A DNA stretch of 64,000 nucleotides from Neorhizobium tomejilense (GTDB lineage: Bacteria; Pseudomonadota; Alphaproteobacteria; Rhizobiales; Rhizobiaceae): contig PVBG01000011.1 in the NCBI GenBank assembly GCA_002968845.1, positions 124,001 to 188,000 of the forward strand, read 5' to 3'. The position numbers and the translations under genes were made by a program. This document shows positions 55,570-63,415 of the stretch, piece after piece. Every line of letters starts with the position of its first letter. The stretch's first letter is position 1. The notes under the pieces are model-generated. The model made no database searches and was not told the DNA's origin. It worked only from the letters and a program-made list of their open reading frames with translations.

Positions 55570-57102
55570 ATGGATATGACCCGCCCGGCCCATGTGCCGC
55601 TTGTCGCCAACCACCGCCAGCGGTTGGTGATCTTCTGCTTTTTGCTGACGGCGCTGTTCATGGCGACGCTGGACAACCAGATCGTCTCGACGGCGCTGCC
55701 GACGATTATCGGCGAGTTCGGCGAACTGGAGCGCTTCGGCTGGGTCGGCTCGGCCTATCTTCTCGCCAGCAGCACCTCGATGCCGATCTACGGCAAGCTC
55801 GGCGATCTGTTCGGCCGCAAATACGTGATGCTGGCGGCGATCGTCATCTTCACCGTCGGTTCGCTGACCTGCGGGCTTGCCTGGTCGATGGATTCGCTGA
55901 TCGCCTCGCGCGTGCTGCAGGGCTTTGGCGGCGGCGGCATCATGGTATCGATCTTCTCCATCAATGCCGACCTGTTCGAGCCGCGCGAGCGGGCGAAATA
56001 CCAGAGCTATTCGAGCTTGGTGATCATGGCCTCCGGCAGCCTCGGCCCGCTGCTCGGCGGCACGATGAGCGAACTGTTCGGCTGGCGGTCCATCTTCCTG
56101 ATCAACCTCCCGGTCGGCATCGTCGCGGTCACCGGCATTTCGCTTCTGCTTCCCTATCGCCGCCCGATCCGCAAACCGAAGATCGATTATCTCGGCGCCG
56201 TCCTCCTGGCGGGAACCGTTGCGAGCATCGTCGTCTGGGCCGACAGCGTCACGCTGTTCGGCTCGCTGGTCGCCTGGCAGTCGATGGTCGTCGTGGCGGT
56301 CGGCACCCTCTGTGCCATCCTCTGGGTCATCGTCGAGGGCAAGGTGCCCGAGCCGATCGTGCCGCTGAAACTCTTCCGCGATTCGACCTTTTCGTTGTTC
56401 CTGATCGTCTCCTTCTGCACCGGTGCGGTGGCGATCGGCATGGCGAACTATTTTGCGCTCTTCCTGCAGACGACCACCGGCCTGTCGCCGACGACCGCGA
56501 GCTTCTGCTTTGTCGCCACGACCCTCGGCATCGTCATCGGCTCGATCTCGACCGGCCGGCTGATCTCGATCACCGGCCGCTACAAGCCGTTCACGCTGAT
56601 CGGTCTGTCGCTGAATATCGTTGCCCTGTTCATCTTCTCGCAGCTACCGGTCGGAACCCCGATCTATGTCATTCTCGGCTTCATGCTGATGCAGGGCCTG
56701 GCGATCGGCTTCGGCCAGCAGGCGCCGATCATCGGCGTACAGAATTCAGCCCCCCGCGAGGACGTCGGCGCGGCAACCGGCGCCGTGACGCTGATGCGCA
56801 TGGCCGGCGCCTCGATCGCCATCTCGGTCTATGGCGCAATCGTCGCCGCCGGCATCAGGGGCGTCGGCACCAGCATTCCGGGCGTCGAGGACATCGGCTC
56901 GCTGACGCCGCTGATGATGCTCGCATTGCCCGAGCCGTCACGGATCGCGGTCCACACGCTCTATACCGAGGCCTTCACGCCGGTGTTCCTAGCCGGCAGC
57001 GCCATGGCGCTGATCGGCCTCATCGCCGCCCTGATGCTGAAACCGGTCCGCCTGCCGCAGGCGGTGATGGCCGAAAACAAGCCGGCCGCCGCCTCGGAGT
57101 GA
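55570..57102 (+). CDS. MFS drug exporter, DHA2/EmrB type
   Basis: A 510-residue transporter with about 14 predicted spans. The start QRLVIFCFLLTALFMATLDN and TALPTIIGEFGELERFGWVGSAYLLASS carry the DHA2 motif, with motif A as GKLGDLFGRKYVML and motif C-like GSLGPLLGGTMSELFGW. It exports toxic compounds with protons. It is divergent from a MarR gene, the usual arrangement for inducible multidrug exporters. The exported substrate cannot be predicted. Confidence 0.92.
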   Translation: MDMTRPAHVPLVANHRQRLVIFCFLLTALFMATLDNQIVSTALPTIIGEFGELERFGWVGSAYLLASSTSMPIYGKLGDLFGRKYVMLAAIVIFTVGSLTCGLAWSMDSLIASRVLQGFGGGGIMVSIFSINADLFEPRERAKYQSYSSLVIMASGSLGPLLGGTMSELFGWRSIFLINLPVGIVAVTGISLLLPYRRPIRKPKIDYLGAVLLAGTVASIVVWADSVTLFGSLVAWQSMVVVAVGTLCAILWVIVEGKVPEPIVPLKLFRDSTFSLFLIVSFCTGAVAIGMANYFALFLQTTTGLSPTTASFCFVATTLGIVIGSISTGRLISITGRYKPFTLIGLSLNIVALFIFSQLPVGTPIYVILGFMLMQGLAIGFGQQAPIIGVQNSAPREDVGAATGAVTLMRMAGASIAISVYGAIVAAGIRGVGTSIPGVEDIGSLTPLMMLALPEPSRIAVHTLYTEAFTPVFLAGSAMALIGLIAALMLKPVRLPQAVMAENKPAAASE

Positions 57103-57139
57103 TCTGGCGTAGCGCCGCTTTTGTCCTATCTTCAAGGGC

Positions 57140-58150
57140 ATGAAACCAGAGGCGCTGCTTCATCCCACCCCGGCCGGGCTGTTCTGTCCTATCGGCCGTT
57201 TCCATGTCGATCCGGTCCGTCCCGTCGAGCGGGCGCTCATCACCCACGGCCATTCCGACCACGCCCGCGCCGGCCATGCGAAGGTCCTGGCGACCCGCCA
57301 GACGCTCGACATCATGCGGCTGCGCTACGGCGAGGATTTTTGTGGCGAGGAACAGGCAGCCGCCTTCGGCGAGGAGATCGATGTCGACGGTGTGCGGGTG
57401 AGTTTCCATCCCGCCGGCCATGTGCTCGGCTCGGCCCAAATCGCCATCGAGAGGCAAGGTCTGCGGATCGTGGTTTCGGGCGATTACAAGCGCGGCATCG
57501 ATCCTACCTGCGCCTCCTTCGTGCCGGTCGCCTGCGACGTCTTCATTACCGAGGCGACCTTCGGCCTGCCGGTTTTCCACCACCCGGACCCGAAAGACGA
57601 GATCGACAAGCTGCTCACCTCGCTGAAACAGTTCCCCGAGCGCAGCCATCTCGTCGGCGCCTATGCGCTCGGCAAGGCGCAGCGGGTGATCCGGCTGATC
57701 CGCGATTGCGGGTATTCCGAGCCGATCTTCATCCATGGCGCCTTGGCAAAACTCTGCGATTATTATGTCGGTCAAGGCATCGATCTCGGCGACATAAGAC
57801 CTGCGACCATCGAGAAGAGCAGCCCCGACGCCTTCAAGGGCGCCGTCATCGTCGGCCCACCCTCGGCCTTCCAGGATCGCTGGGCGCGCCGCTTCAACGA
57901 ACCGCTGATCGCCTTTGCCTCTGGCTGGATGATGGTGCGCCAGCGTGCCAAGCAGGGGGGCGTCGAACTGCCGCTGGTCATCTCCGATCACTGCGACTGG
58001 CCGGAACTGCTGTCGACCATCGAGGAGATCGGCCCATCTGAAGTCTGGGTGACGCACGGCCGCGAGGAGGCGCTGGTGCGGTGGTGCGAACTGAAGAACA
58101 TTCCCGCCCGGCCGCTGCATCTGGTGGGTTACGAGGATGAGGGGGATTGA
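57140..58150 (+). CDS. DNA ligase-associated exonuclease (MBL fold)
   Basis: A 336-residue metallo-beta-lactamase/beta-CASP nuclease. The metal motif is ITHGHSDHARAG, with SGDYKRG and VWVTHGREEALVRW as later ligands. It matches the ligase-associated exonuclease family that occurs together with an ATP-dependent DNA ligase (next gene here), a helicase and a phosphoesterase in many proteobacteria. The helicase and phosphoesterase are not seen in this window. Probable role in DNA repair. Confidence 0.88.
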   Translation: MKPEALLHPTPAGLFCPIGRFHVDPVRPVERALITHGHSDHARAGHAKVLATRQTLDIMRLRYGEDFCGEEQAAAFGEEIDVDGVRVSFHPAGHVLGSAQIAIERQGLRIVVSGDYKRGIDPTCASFVPVACDVFITEATFGLPVFHHPDPKDEIDKLLTSLKQFPERSHLVGAYALGKAQRVIRLIRDCGYSEPIFIHGALAKLCDYYVGQGIDLGDIRPATIEKSSPDAFKGAVIVGPPSAFQDRWARRFNEPLIAFASGWMMVRQRAKQGGVELPLVISDHCDWPELLSTIEEIGPSEVWVTHGREEALVRWCELKNIPARPLHLVGYEDEGD

Positions 58151-58182
58151 TGGAGATGGACAATATTCGTTGTGCCACCAGT

Positions 58183-58397
58183 ACCCCTCTCTGCCCTGCC
58201 GGGCATCTCCCCCTCAAGGGGGGAGATCGGCAAGTGGTATGGCCATCGCCATTCTTCAAAGACAAAACCCCTCCCCAACCCCTCCCCACAAGGGGGAGGG
58301 GCTTCGCTGCCACGCGTTGCCGCCGAGATAGGGGCGAGACATTGCCACGAATCTTCTCCCCCCTTGTGGGGGAGATGGCCGGCAGGCCAGAAGGGGT
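58183..58397. repeat. Rhizobial intergenic mosaic repeat (RIME-like), copy 3
   Basis: A 215-base intergenic element between the nuclease and ligase genes. Its ends (ACCCCTCTCTGCCCTGCCGG and the matching complement of GCCGGCAGGCCAGAAGGGGT) are an imperfect inverted repeat, and an inner CCCCTCC...GGAGGGG hairpin lies between. It shares its end sequence with the copy between betB and betA. Confidence 0.65.
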
Positions 58398-58418
58398 CTT
58401 TCTTCGGGAGGCCACGCC

Positions 58419-60044
58419 ATGAAACCCTTCGCCACCCTCCTGGACCGCCTCGTCCTCACCCCATCCCGAAACGGCAAGCTCACCCTTCTCGCCGACTATT
58501 TTCGCGATACGCCCGATCCCGACCGTGGCTACGGCCTGGCCGCTCTCGCCGGCGGGCTCGACCTGAAAAGCGTCAAGCCGGCCATGCTGCGCGACCTCGT
58601 GCTGGAACGCATGGACCCGGTCCTCTTCCAGTATTCCTACGACTATGTCGGCGATCTCGCCGAGACCATCTCGCTGGTGTGGGACGGCACCCGCAAGGAC
58701 GAAATCGATGACGAGCACCAGCCGCGCTTAAGCGAAGTCGTCACCAGAATGAACTCGCTCGGCCGCACCGAGGTGCGCTCCGCCGTCCGCGATCTGCTCG
58801 ACAAGCTCGATACGTCGAGCCGCTTTGCCTTCCTGAAGCTCGTCACCGGTGCGCTGCGCATCGGCGTCTCCGCCCGCCTCGCCAAGCAGGCGCTGTCTGA
58901 CATGAGCGGAAAGGACGTCACCGAGATCGAGACGCTCTGGCACGGATTGACGCCACCCTATGAACCGCTCTTCGCCTGGCTGGAGGGCAGGGCGGAAAAG
59001 CCGGTCCTCGCGACGCCGGCGATCTTCCACTCGGTCATGCTGGCCAATCCGGTGGAGACGGGCGATCTCGAAAAGCTGGACCCCGCCGACTACGCCGCCG
59101 AGTGGAAATGGGATGGCATCCGCGTGCAGATGTCGAGCTACGGCGGCACCAGAAAACTCTATTCCCGGTCCGGCGACGACATCACCGGCGCCTTTCCGGA
59201 TGTCGTCGGGTCGATCAATTTCGAAGGCGTCATCGACGGCGAACTTCTGGTCGGCGGCACCGCCCGCTCCAACAATCCGACCCGCACCTTCTCCGACCTG
59301 CAGCAGCGGCTGAACCGCAAGACGGTGACGGCCAAGATGCTCGACGACTATCCCGCCTTCGTGCGCGCCTATGACCTGCTGTTCGAAAGCGACCTCGATA
59401 TCCGCGCCGAAAGTTTTCTTGAACGCCGCAGACGCCTCGGCGACATCATCCAGCGGGCGCCGCATGACCGTTTCGATCTTTCCGATCTCGTGCCCTTCAC
59501 CACCTGGGATGAGCTCGACCGCATCCGCATCGCCCCGCCCGATCCGGTCATCGAAGGGGTGATGATCAAGCGAAAGGACAGCCCATACCAGGCCGGCCGC
59601 CTCAAGGGGCCGTGGTTCAAGTGGAAGCGGGACCCCTACAATATCGACGCGGTGATGCTCTATGCCCAGCGCGGCCACGGCAAGCGGTCGAGCTATTATT
59701 CCGACTTCACCTTCGGCGTCTGGGCCGAAACGCCTGATGGCGAGGAACTGGTGCCGGTCGGAAAAGCCTATTTCGGCTTTACCGATGCGGAGCTCGAAGT
59801 GCTCGACAAGTTCGTGCGCGACAACACGGTCGACCGTTTCGGGCCGGTCCGGGCGGTGCGTGCGGAACCGGATTTCGGTTTCGTGCTGGAAGTCGCCTTC
59901 GAGGGCATCAACCGCTCGACCCGCCACAAGTCGGGCGTCGCCATGCGCTTTCCGCGGATCGCCCGCCTGCGCCAGGACAAGCTGCCGCGCGATGCCGACC
60001 GGCTGGCGACGCTCACGGCAATGGTGGAGGCACGCGAGGGTTGA
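58419..60044 (+). CDS. ATP-dependent DNA ligase (nuclease-associated type)
   Basis: A 541-residue ligase. The adenylated Lys is in EWKWDGIRVQ. Other nucleotidyltransferase motifs are seen in LYSRSGDDITGAFPDV, VIDGELLVGG, EGVMIKRKDSPYQAGRLKGPWFKWKRDP. An N-terminal helical domain (residues 1-200) precedes the catalytic core, and an OB fold follows (LVPVGKAYFGF). It seals nicks in repair with the nuclease encoded just upstream. It is not LigD, because polymerase and nuclease domains are missing. Confidence 0.93.
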   Translation: MKPFATLLDRLVLTPSRNGKLTLLADYFRDTPDPDRGYGLAALAGGLDLKSVKPAMLRDLVLERMDPVLFQYSYDYVGDLAETISLVWDGTRKDEIDDEHQPRLSEVVTRMNSLGRTEVRSAVRDLLDKLDTSSRFAFLKLVTGALRIGVSARLAKQALSDMSGKDVTEIETLWHGLTPPYEPLFAWLEGRAEKPVLATPAIFHSVMLANPVETGDLEKLDPADYAAEWKWDGIRVQMSSYGGTRKLYSRSGDDITGAFPDVVGSINFEGVIDGELLVGGTARSNNPTRTFSDLQQRLNRKTVTAKMLDDYPAFVRAYDLLFESDLDIRAESFLERRRRLGDIIQRAPHDRFDLSDLVPFTTWDELDRIRIAPPDPVIEGVMIKRKDSPYQAGRLKGPWFKWKRDPYNIDAVMLYAQRGHGKRSSYYSDFTFGVWAETPDGEELVPVGKAYFGFTDAELEVLDKFVRDNTVDRFGPVRAVRAEPDFGFVLEVAFEGINRSTRHKSGVAMRFPRIARLRQDKLPRDADRLATLTAMVEAREG

Positions 60045-60108
60045 ATGTAGCCAAATTCGCCTATCTAAACCGCGATATTGCAGATCTTGGTTCCCGGGGG
60101 ATAACCAC

Positions 60109-60315
60109 ATGACGAAATCGAGCTTTGTCATCAAGTGCATTGTCGCGCTCATCGGCTGCGTCGCAGCCGCTTATGTCGGCCAGGAACTTTTGGGCGGCGC
60201 TGCCCTCGGATGGGTGGTCGGCGGCGCTGTTCTTGGCGTGACTGCCGGGCCGTTTCTTCAGGCGCTCGTTCAGTGGCGCAAGGAGAAGGATGCGATGCGC
60301 GCGAAGAGGCTGTAG
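60109..60315 (+). CDS. Small membrane protein
   Basis: A 68-residue protein with two predicted spans (FVIKCIVALIGCVAAAYVG, LGWVVGGAVLGVTAGPFLQAL) and a basic C-terminal tail (RKEKDAMRAKRL). A GGGGG element lies about eight bases before the ATG at 60109. It may be a small inner-membrane protein of unknown role. The frame was checked directly against the sequence. Confidence 0.6.
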   Translation: MTKSSFVIKCIVALIGCVAAAYVGQELLGGAALGWVVGGAVLGVTAGPFLQALVQWRKEKDAMRAKRL

Positions 60316-60424
60316 GCAATCCAAGCCTCGGGTTTTCCTATGAAGTTCGCGAATGAGTGAATGGACAGCGTTTCCTGCAAATGCTGATATCGGCCCGGCG
60401 AAACGCTCTTCAGGCTCATCACAT

Positions 60425-61378
60425 ATGACAGATCACCGCATTCTTCCTTCCCGAAATCTCATGGAAGACGGCGGTCTGACCCGCCGTACCCTGCTGGCTG
60501 GCGCCGCCGGCCTCTCGATTGCGGCCATGCTGCCGGCCGAGGCTCTCGCGGAGTTTCCCGCTCCCGAGGTCCCGCCGCTCGAAAAGCAGGATTACGGCGA
60601 TGCTCGCCGGCATTTCCACACCAACCTCATCCGCAAGGGCCCGTCCCCCGAACAGTCGCCCCCGCTCGGCACGCCCGCCGGTTCGAAGAAGGTGATGTAT
60701 CGCGGCGGACCGGACGGCTCGATCGAGCTGATCGCCTGGATCTCGCCCTACGAGCCCTCCGCGAAACTGAAGCCCGCAGTCCTTTTCCTGCATGGCGGCA
60801 ACGCCACGGGCGACGGCCATTGGGAACTGATGAAGGCCTATTGGGAGGCGGGTTACGTCGTCATGCTGCCCTCGTTCCGCGGCGAAAACGGCCAGGCAGG
60901 CAATTATTCGGGCTTCTACGACGAGACTTCGGACGCGCTTGCGGCAGCCGCCTATCTGGAGCAACTGCCGGGGATCGACAAGAACCGCTTCTTCCTCGCC
61001 GGCCATTCGAATGGCGGCACGCTGGCGCTGCTCGCCTCGATGACGCGAAAGTTCCGCGCCTCGGCGCCGATCTCGGCCGGCGTCAATTCCTGGCGTTATT
61101 TCGGTCGGTTCGAGCGGGAAATGCGTTTCGACGAGAGCGACCAGAAGGAATTCATCATGCGCTCCTCGGTCTGCTTCGGCCACAGCCTCAAATGCCCGAC
61201 GCTTCTGCTGCGCGGCACCGAGGAACGGCCCTTCGACGCCGATCACCGGCTGCTGATGGACCGGGCGAAATCCGCCGGCGTTGAGATCGAGGCCAAGCTC
61301 CTGCCGGGCAACCACAACGGCGTTGTGCCGGGCGCGGTTGCCGAAAGCATCCGCTTCTTCAACCAGGTCACGGGTTGA
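60425..61378 (+). CDS. TAT-exported alpha/beta hydrolase (dienelactone hydrolase-like)
   Basis: A 317-residue hydrolase. The N terminus has a twin-arginine signal (GGLTRRTLLAGAAGLSIAAML, cleavage near ALAEF). The nucleophile Ser is in LAGHSNGGTLAL (G-x-S-x-G), the oxyanion part in FLHGGNATGDGHWELMK, and the late acid and His are in LLRGTEERPFDADHR and LPGNHNGVVPG. It probably works in the periplasm on an ester or peptide. I chose ATG 60425; the longer start at 60353 has no clear support. Confidence 0.82.
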   Translation: MTDHRILPSRNLMEDGGLTRRTLLAGAAGLSIAAMLPAEALAEFPAPEVPPLEKQDYGDARRHFHTNLIRKGPSPEQSPPLGTPAGSKKVMYRGGPDGSIELIAWISPYEPSAKLKPAVLFLHGGNATGDGHWELMKAYWEAGYVVMLPSFRGENGQAGNYSGFYDETSDALAAAAYLEQLPGIDKNRFFLAGHSNGGTLALLASMTRKFRASAPISAGVNSWRYFGRFEREMRFDESDQKEFIMRSSVCFGHSLKCPTLLLRGTEERPFDADHRLLMDRAKSAGVEIEAKLLPGNHNGVVPGAVAESIRFFNQVTG

Positions 61379-61404
61379 GGCCGAGCCTTCGCCGGAGCGC
61401 ATAT

Positions 61405-61824
61405 ATGAGCGGTAGCAAAGGAATGGATTGGGGCGGGCCGATCATCGTCTTCGATGCGATGTGCGTCCTGTGTTCGGCCAACGCCCAGTTCGTGCTTCGG
61501 CACGATCGCGCCGCAAGGTTCCGCTTGGCGTCGATGCAGGGCGAGGTCGGCACAGCACTTTACCGTCGGTGCGGGATCGATCCTGAAAACCCCGAAACCA
61601 TGGTCGTCGTGGACGGGCAGAGCGTCCTGCGCGACAGCGATGCGGTCCTGGCAATCTATGAAGGGCTCGGATGGCCCTGGAAGGCGCTGTCGATCGTCAG
61701 GCTGGTGCCGCGGTTCATTCGCGATCCGCTTTATCGCCTGATTGCCAGAAATCGCTATCGCATCTTCGGACGGCGAGAGGCCTGCTGGCTTCCGTCACCG
61801 GAACAGGCTCGTCGCATCCTGTGA
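61405..61824 (+). CDS. DCC (DUF393) family thiol-disulfide protein
   Basis: A 139-residue DUF393 protein. The hallmark DxxCxxC is DAMCVLC (D17, C20, C23), followed by the conserved R-x-x-x-M-Q (RLASMQGEVG) and TMVVVDGQSVLRDSDAVLAIYEGLGWPW. The fold is thioredoxin-like and the Cys pair could be redox-active. It starts at 61405 (MSGSKGMDW). The gene lies 26 bases after the TAT hydrolase, and a thioredoxin-reductase-like flavoprotein follows on the other strand. Confidence 0.85.
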   Translation: MSGSKGMDWGGPIIVFDAMCVLCSANAQFVLRHDRAARFRLASMQGEVGTALYRRCGIDPENPETMVVVDGQSVLRDSDAVLAIYEGLGWPWKALSIVRLVPRFIRDPLYRLIARNRYRIFGRREACWLPSPEQARRIL

Positions 61825-61856
61825 AGCCGCATCCTGTGAAGAGGGTGTCGTAAAAA

Positions 61857-62738
61857 TTACCCGAACATCAGCGACCGGTGCGTCCCCGCGCCGGCCATGG
61901 CGCCGTCACCGACGGAAATCGCCACCGAGCCCGCCGCGCGGGCTGCATCGCCGCAGGCGAAAACGCCGGGAATGCTGGTCTGCTGGGTCATGTCGGTGCG
62001 GATGAACTTGCCCACCGGGCCGTCCTCCAGGGCGCAGCCGAGCTGTTCGGCAATGGGACTTGCCAATTCCGTTCGGGACAGCACGAAAAGTCCGGCAAAA
62101 CTCAAGGCCCGGCCATCCTGCAGCAGGATTTCGGCATGGCCGCCGATCGATGAGATCGGGGTTTCCTCAATGGTGACGCCGCGCGCCGCCAGCTGGCCAG
62201 CCTGTTTCTCGTCAGGCCGGAACGCATCGTTGAGCAACAGGGTGGTCGGTCCCCAGTCGGGCAGCATCAGCGCGTGATGCATCGACATGGCGGAGACGCC
62301 GATCACGCCGACCTGTCCGCGGTTCAATTCGTAACCGTGGCAATAGGGGCAATGAAAGACACTTTTGCCCCACCTGTCGATCAGGCCGGGGACCTCGGGC
62401 AGGTGGTCCCTGACGCCCATGGCGAGCACCAGCCGTTTCGCCGCAAGCTCTTTACCGCCTGATGTCACCGAGAAACCGGCTTCGCTTTTCCGGGCATCGT
62501 CGGCCCGTGCGTCGAGCCATTCGACGGTCGGATAGGCCATCAGCTGGGAGCGGGCCTCGCCGGCGATGATCTCGGGCCGTTCCCCGTCGCGGCTGAGGAA
62601 CCCATGAGAAGTCTCGGCAAAACGGTTTCTGCGGCGGCCGTCGTCTATGACGAGGACGCGCCGCCGGGCGCGGGCGAGCTGCAGGGCGGCGGAGAGGCCG
62701 GCATAGCTGCCGCCGATGACGATCGCTTCGTAATCCAT
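61857..62738 (-). CDS. Thioredoxin reductase-like FAD/NAD(P) oxidoreductase
   Basis: A 293-residue flavoprotein. The FAD motif is VIGGSYAGLSAALQLA and the redox Cys pair is HCPYCHGYE (C130, C133), with the NADPH region VGVIGVSAM lacking the strict GxGxxA. The C-terminal FAD contact GVFACGDAARAAGSVAISVGDGAMAG is typical of thioredoxin reductase relatives. It may pass electrons to the DCC protein next to it. It is divergent from an Rrf2 gene, with a strong inverted repeat in between. Confidence 0.85.
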   Translation of the reverse strand: MDYEAIVIGGSYAGLSAALQLARARRRVLVIDDGRRRNRFAETSHGFLSRDGERPEIIAGEARSQLMAYPTVEWLDARADDARKSEAGFSVTSGGKELAAKRLVLAMGVRDHLPEVPGLIDRWGKSVFHCPYCHGYELNRGQVGVIGVSAMSMHHALMLPDWGPTTLLLNDAFRPDEKQAGQLAARGVTIEETPISSIGGHAEILLQDGRALSFAGLFVLSRTELASPIAEQLGCALEDGPVGKFIRTDMTQQTSIPGVFACGDAARAAGSVAISVGDGAMAGAGTHRSLMFG

Positions 62739-62764
62739 GCGAAATCCTCCTCATGAGTCTTGAA

Positions 62765-62817
62765 ACAACATAAGTTACATGATGGCGTGCGGTCAATAGG
62801 TTCGTAACTTATGTTGT
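62765..62817. promoter_or_regulatory. Long inverted repeat in the flavoprotein/Rrf2 divergent gap
   Basis: A perfect 14-bp inverted repeat (ACAACATAAGTTAC at 62765-62778 and its complement at 62804-62817) with 25 bases between. Each arm also holds an AAC-N4-GTT dyad, so it may be two operators for the Rrf2 regulator. Confidence 0.65.
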
Positions 62818-62874
62818 TGCGAATGAATGCGCGTGTTAGGAATGCATGGCCGATAACGCGTAGGGAGCGCCGCG

Positions 62875-63342
62875 ATGAGACATGACAGCCGCCTGTCCCG
62901 CATGCTGCATGTGCTGATCCATATGGATCGCCACGAAGGCGCGGCCACGTCGGAAACCATTGCCGCGATGCTCAACACCAATCCGGTCGTGGTCCGCCGC
63001 ACCATGGCGGGGCTTAGGCAGAAGGGCTATGTGAGCTCGGAGAAGGGCCACGGCGGCGGCTGGAGACTGGGTCGCCCGCTGTCGGAAATGACGTTGCTCG
63101 ATATCTACGAAGCGGTTGGCGAACCTGCGGTCTTTGCGGTCGGCCCTGCCTGCGACCAGCCGGCATGCCTGGTGGAGCAGGCGGTCAATGCAGCCCTTTC
63201 CGAAGCTTTCGAGGAGGCAGAAAAGCTGCTTCTCAGCCGCTTCGGCAAGGTGACGCTGGCAGATATCGCCCGCGATTTCGATGCTCGCATGGCACGCCAT
63301 CCTGCATTGGTGGCCCATGCCGGTGCTGGCTGGCACGCGTGA
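62875..63342 (+). CDS. Rrf2 family transcriptional regulator
   Basis: A 155-residue Rrf2 regulator: SRLSRMLHVLIHMDRHEGAATSETIAAMLNTNPVVVRRTMAGLRQKGYVSSEKGHGGGWRLG. It has only two Cys residues (C93, C98, in GPACDQPACL), not three, so an IscR-type [2Fe-2S] site is unlikely, but thiol switching is possible, as in YwnA/NsrR-like members. It is divergent from the thioredoxin-reductase-like gene, which it probably represses. Confidence 0.85.
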   Translation: MRHDSRLSRMLHVLIHMDRHEGAATSETIAAMLNTNPVVVRRTMAGLRQKGYVSSEKGHGGGWRLGRPLSEMTLLDIYEAVGEPAVFAVGPACDQPACLVEQAVNAALSEAFEEAEKLLLSRFGKVTLADIARDFDARMARHPALVAHAGAGWHA

Positions 63343-63415
63343 ACGGTTCCACCAGCTTCGCGCCAGCCGCATCTGCCATTGTCGGCGGGACTTCATCTGC
63401 TGGAAGCGGGTTCCC

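Noticed and set aside
58183..58397. Short repeated hairpins as a CRISPR array
   Set aside because: The pattern is terminal inverted repeats with unequal inner parts, not regular direct repeats with unique spacers; no cas genes are present.
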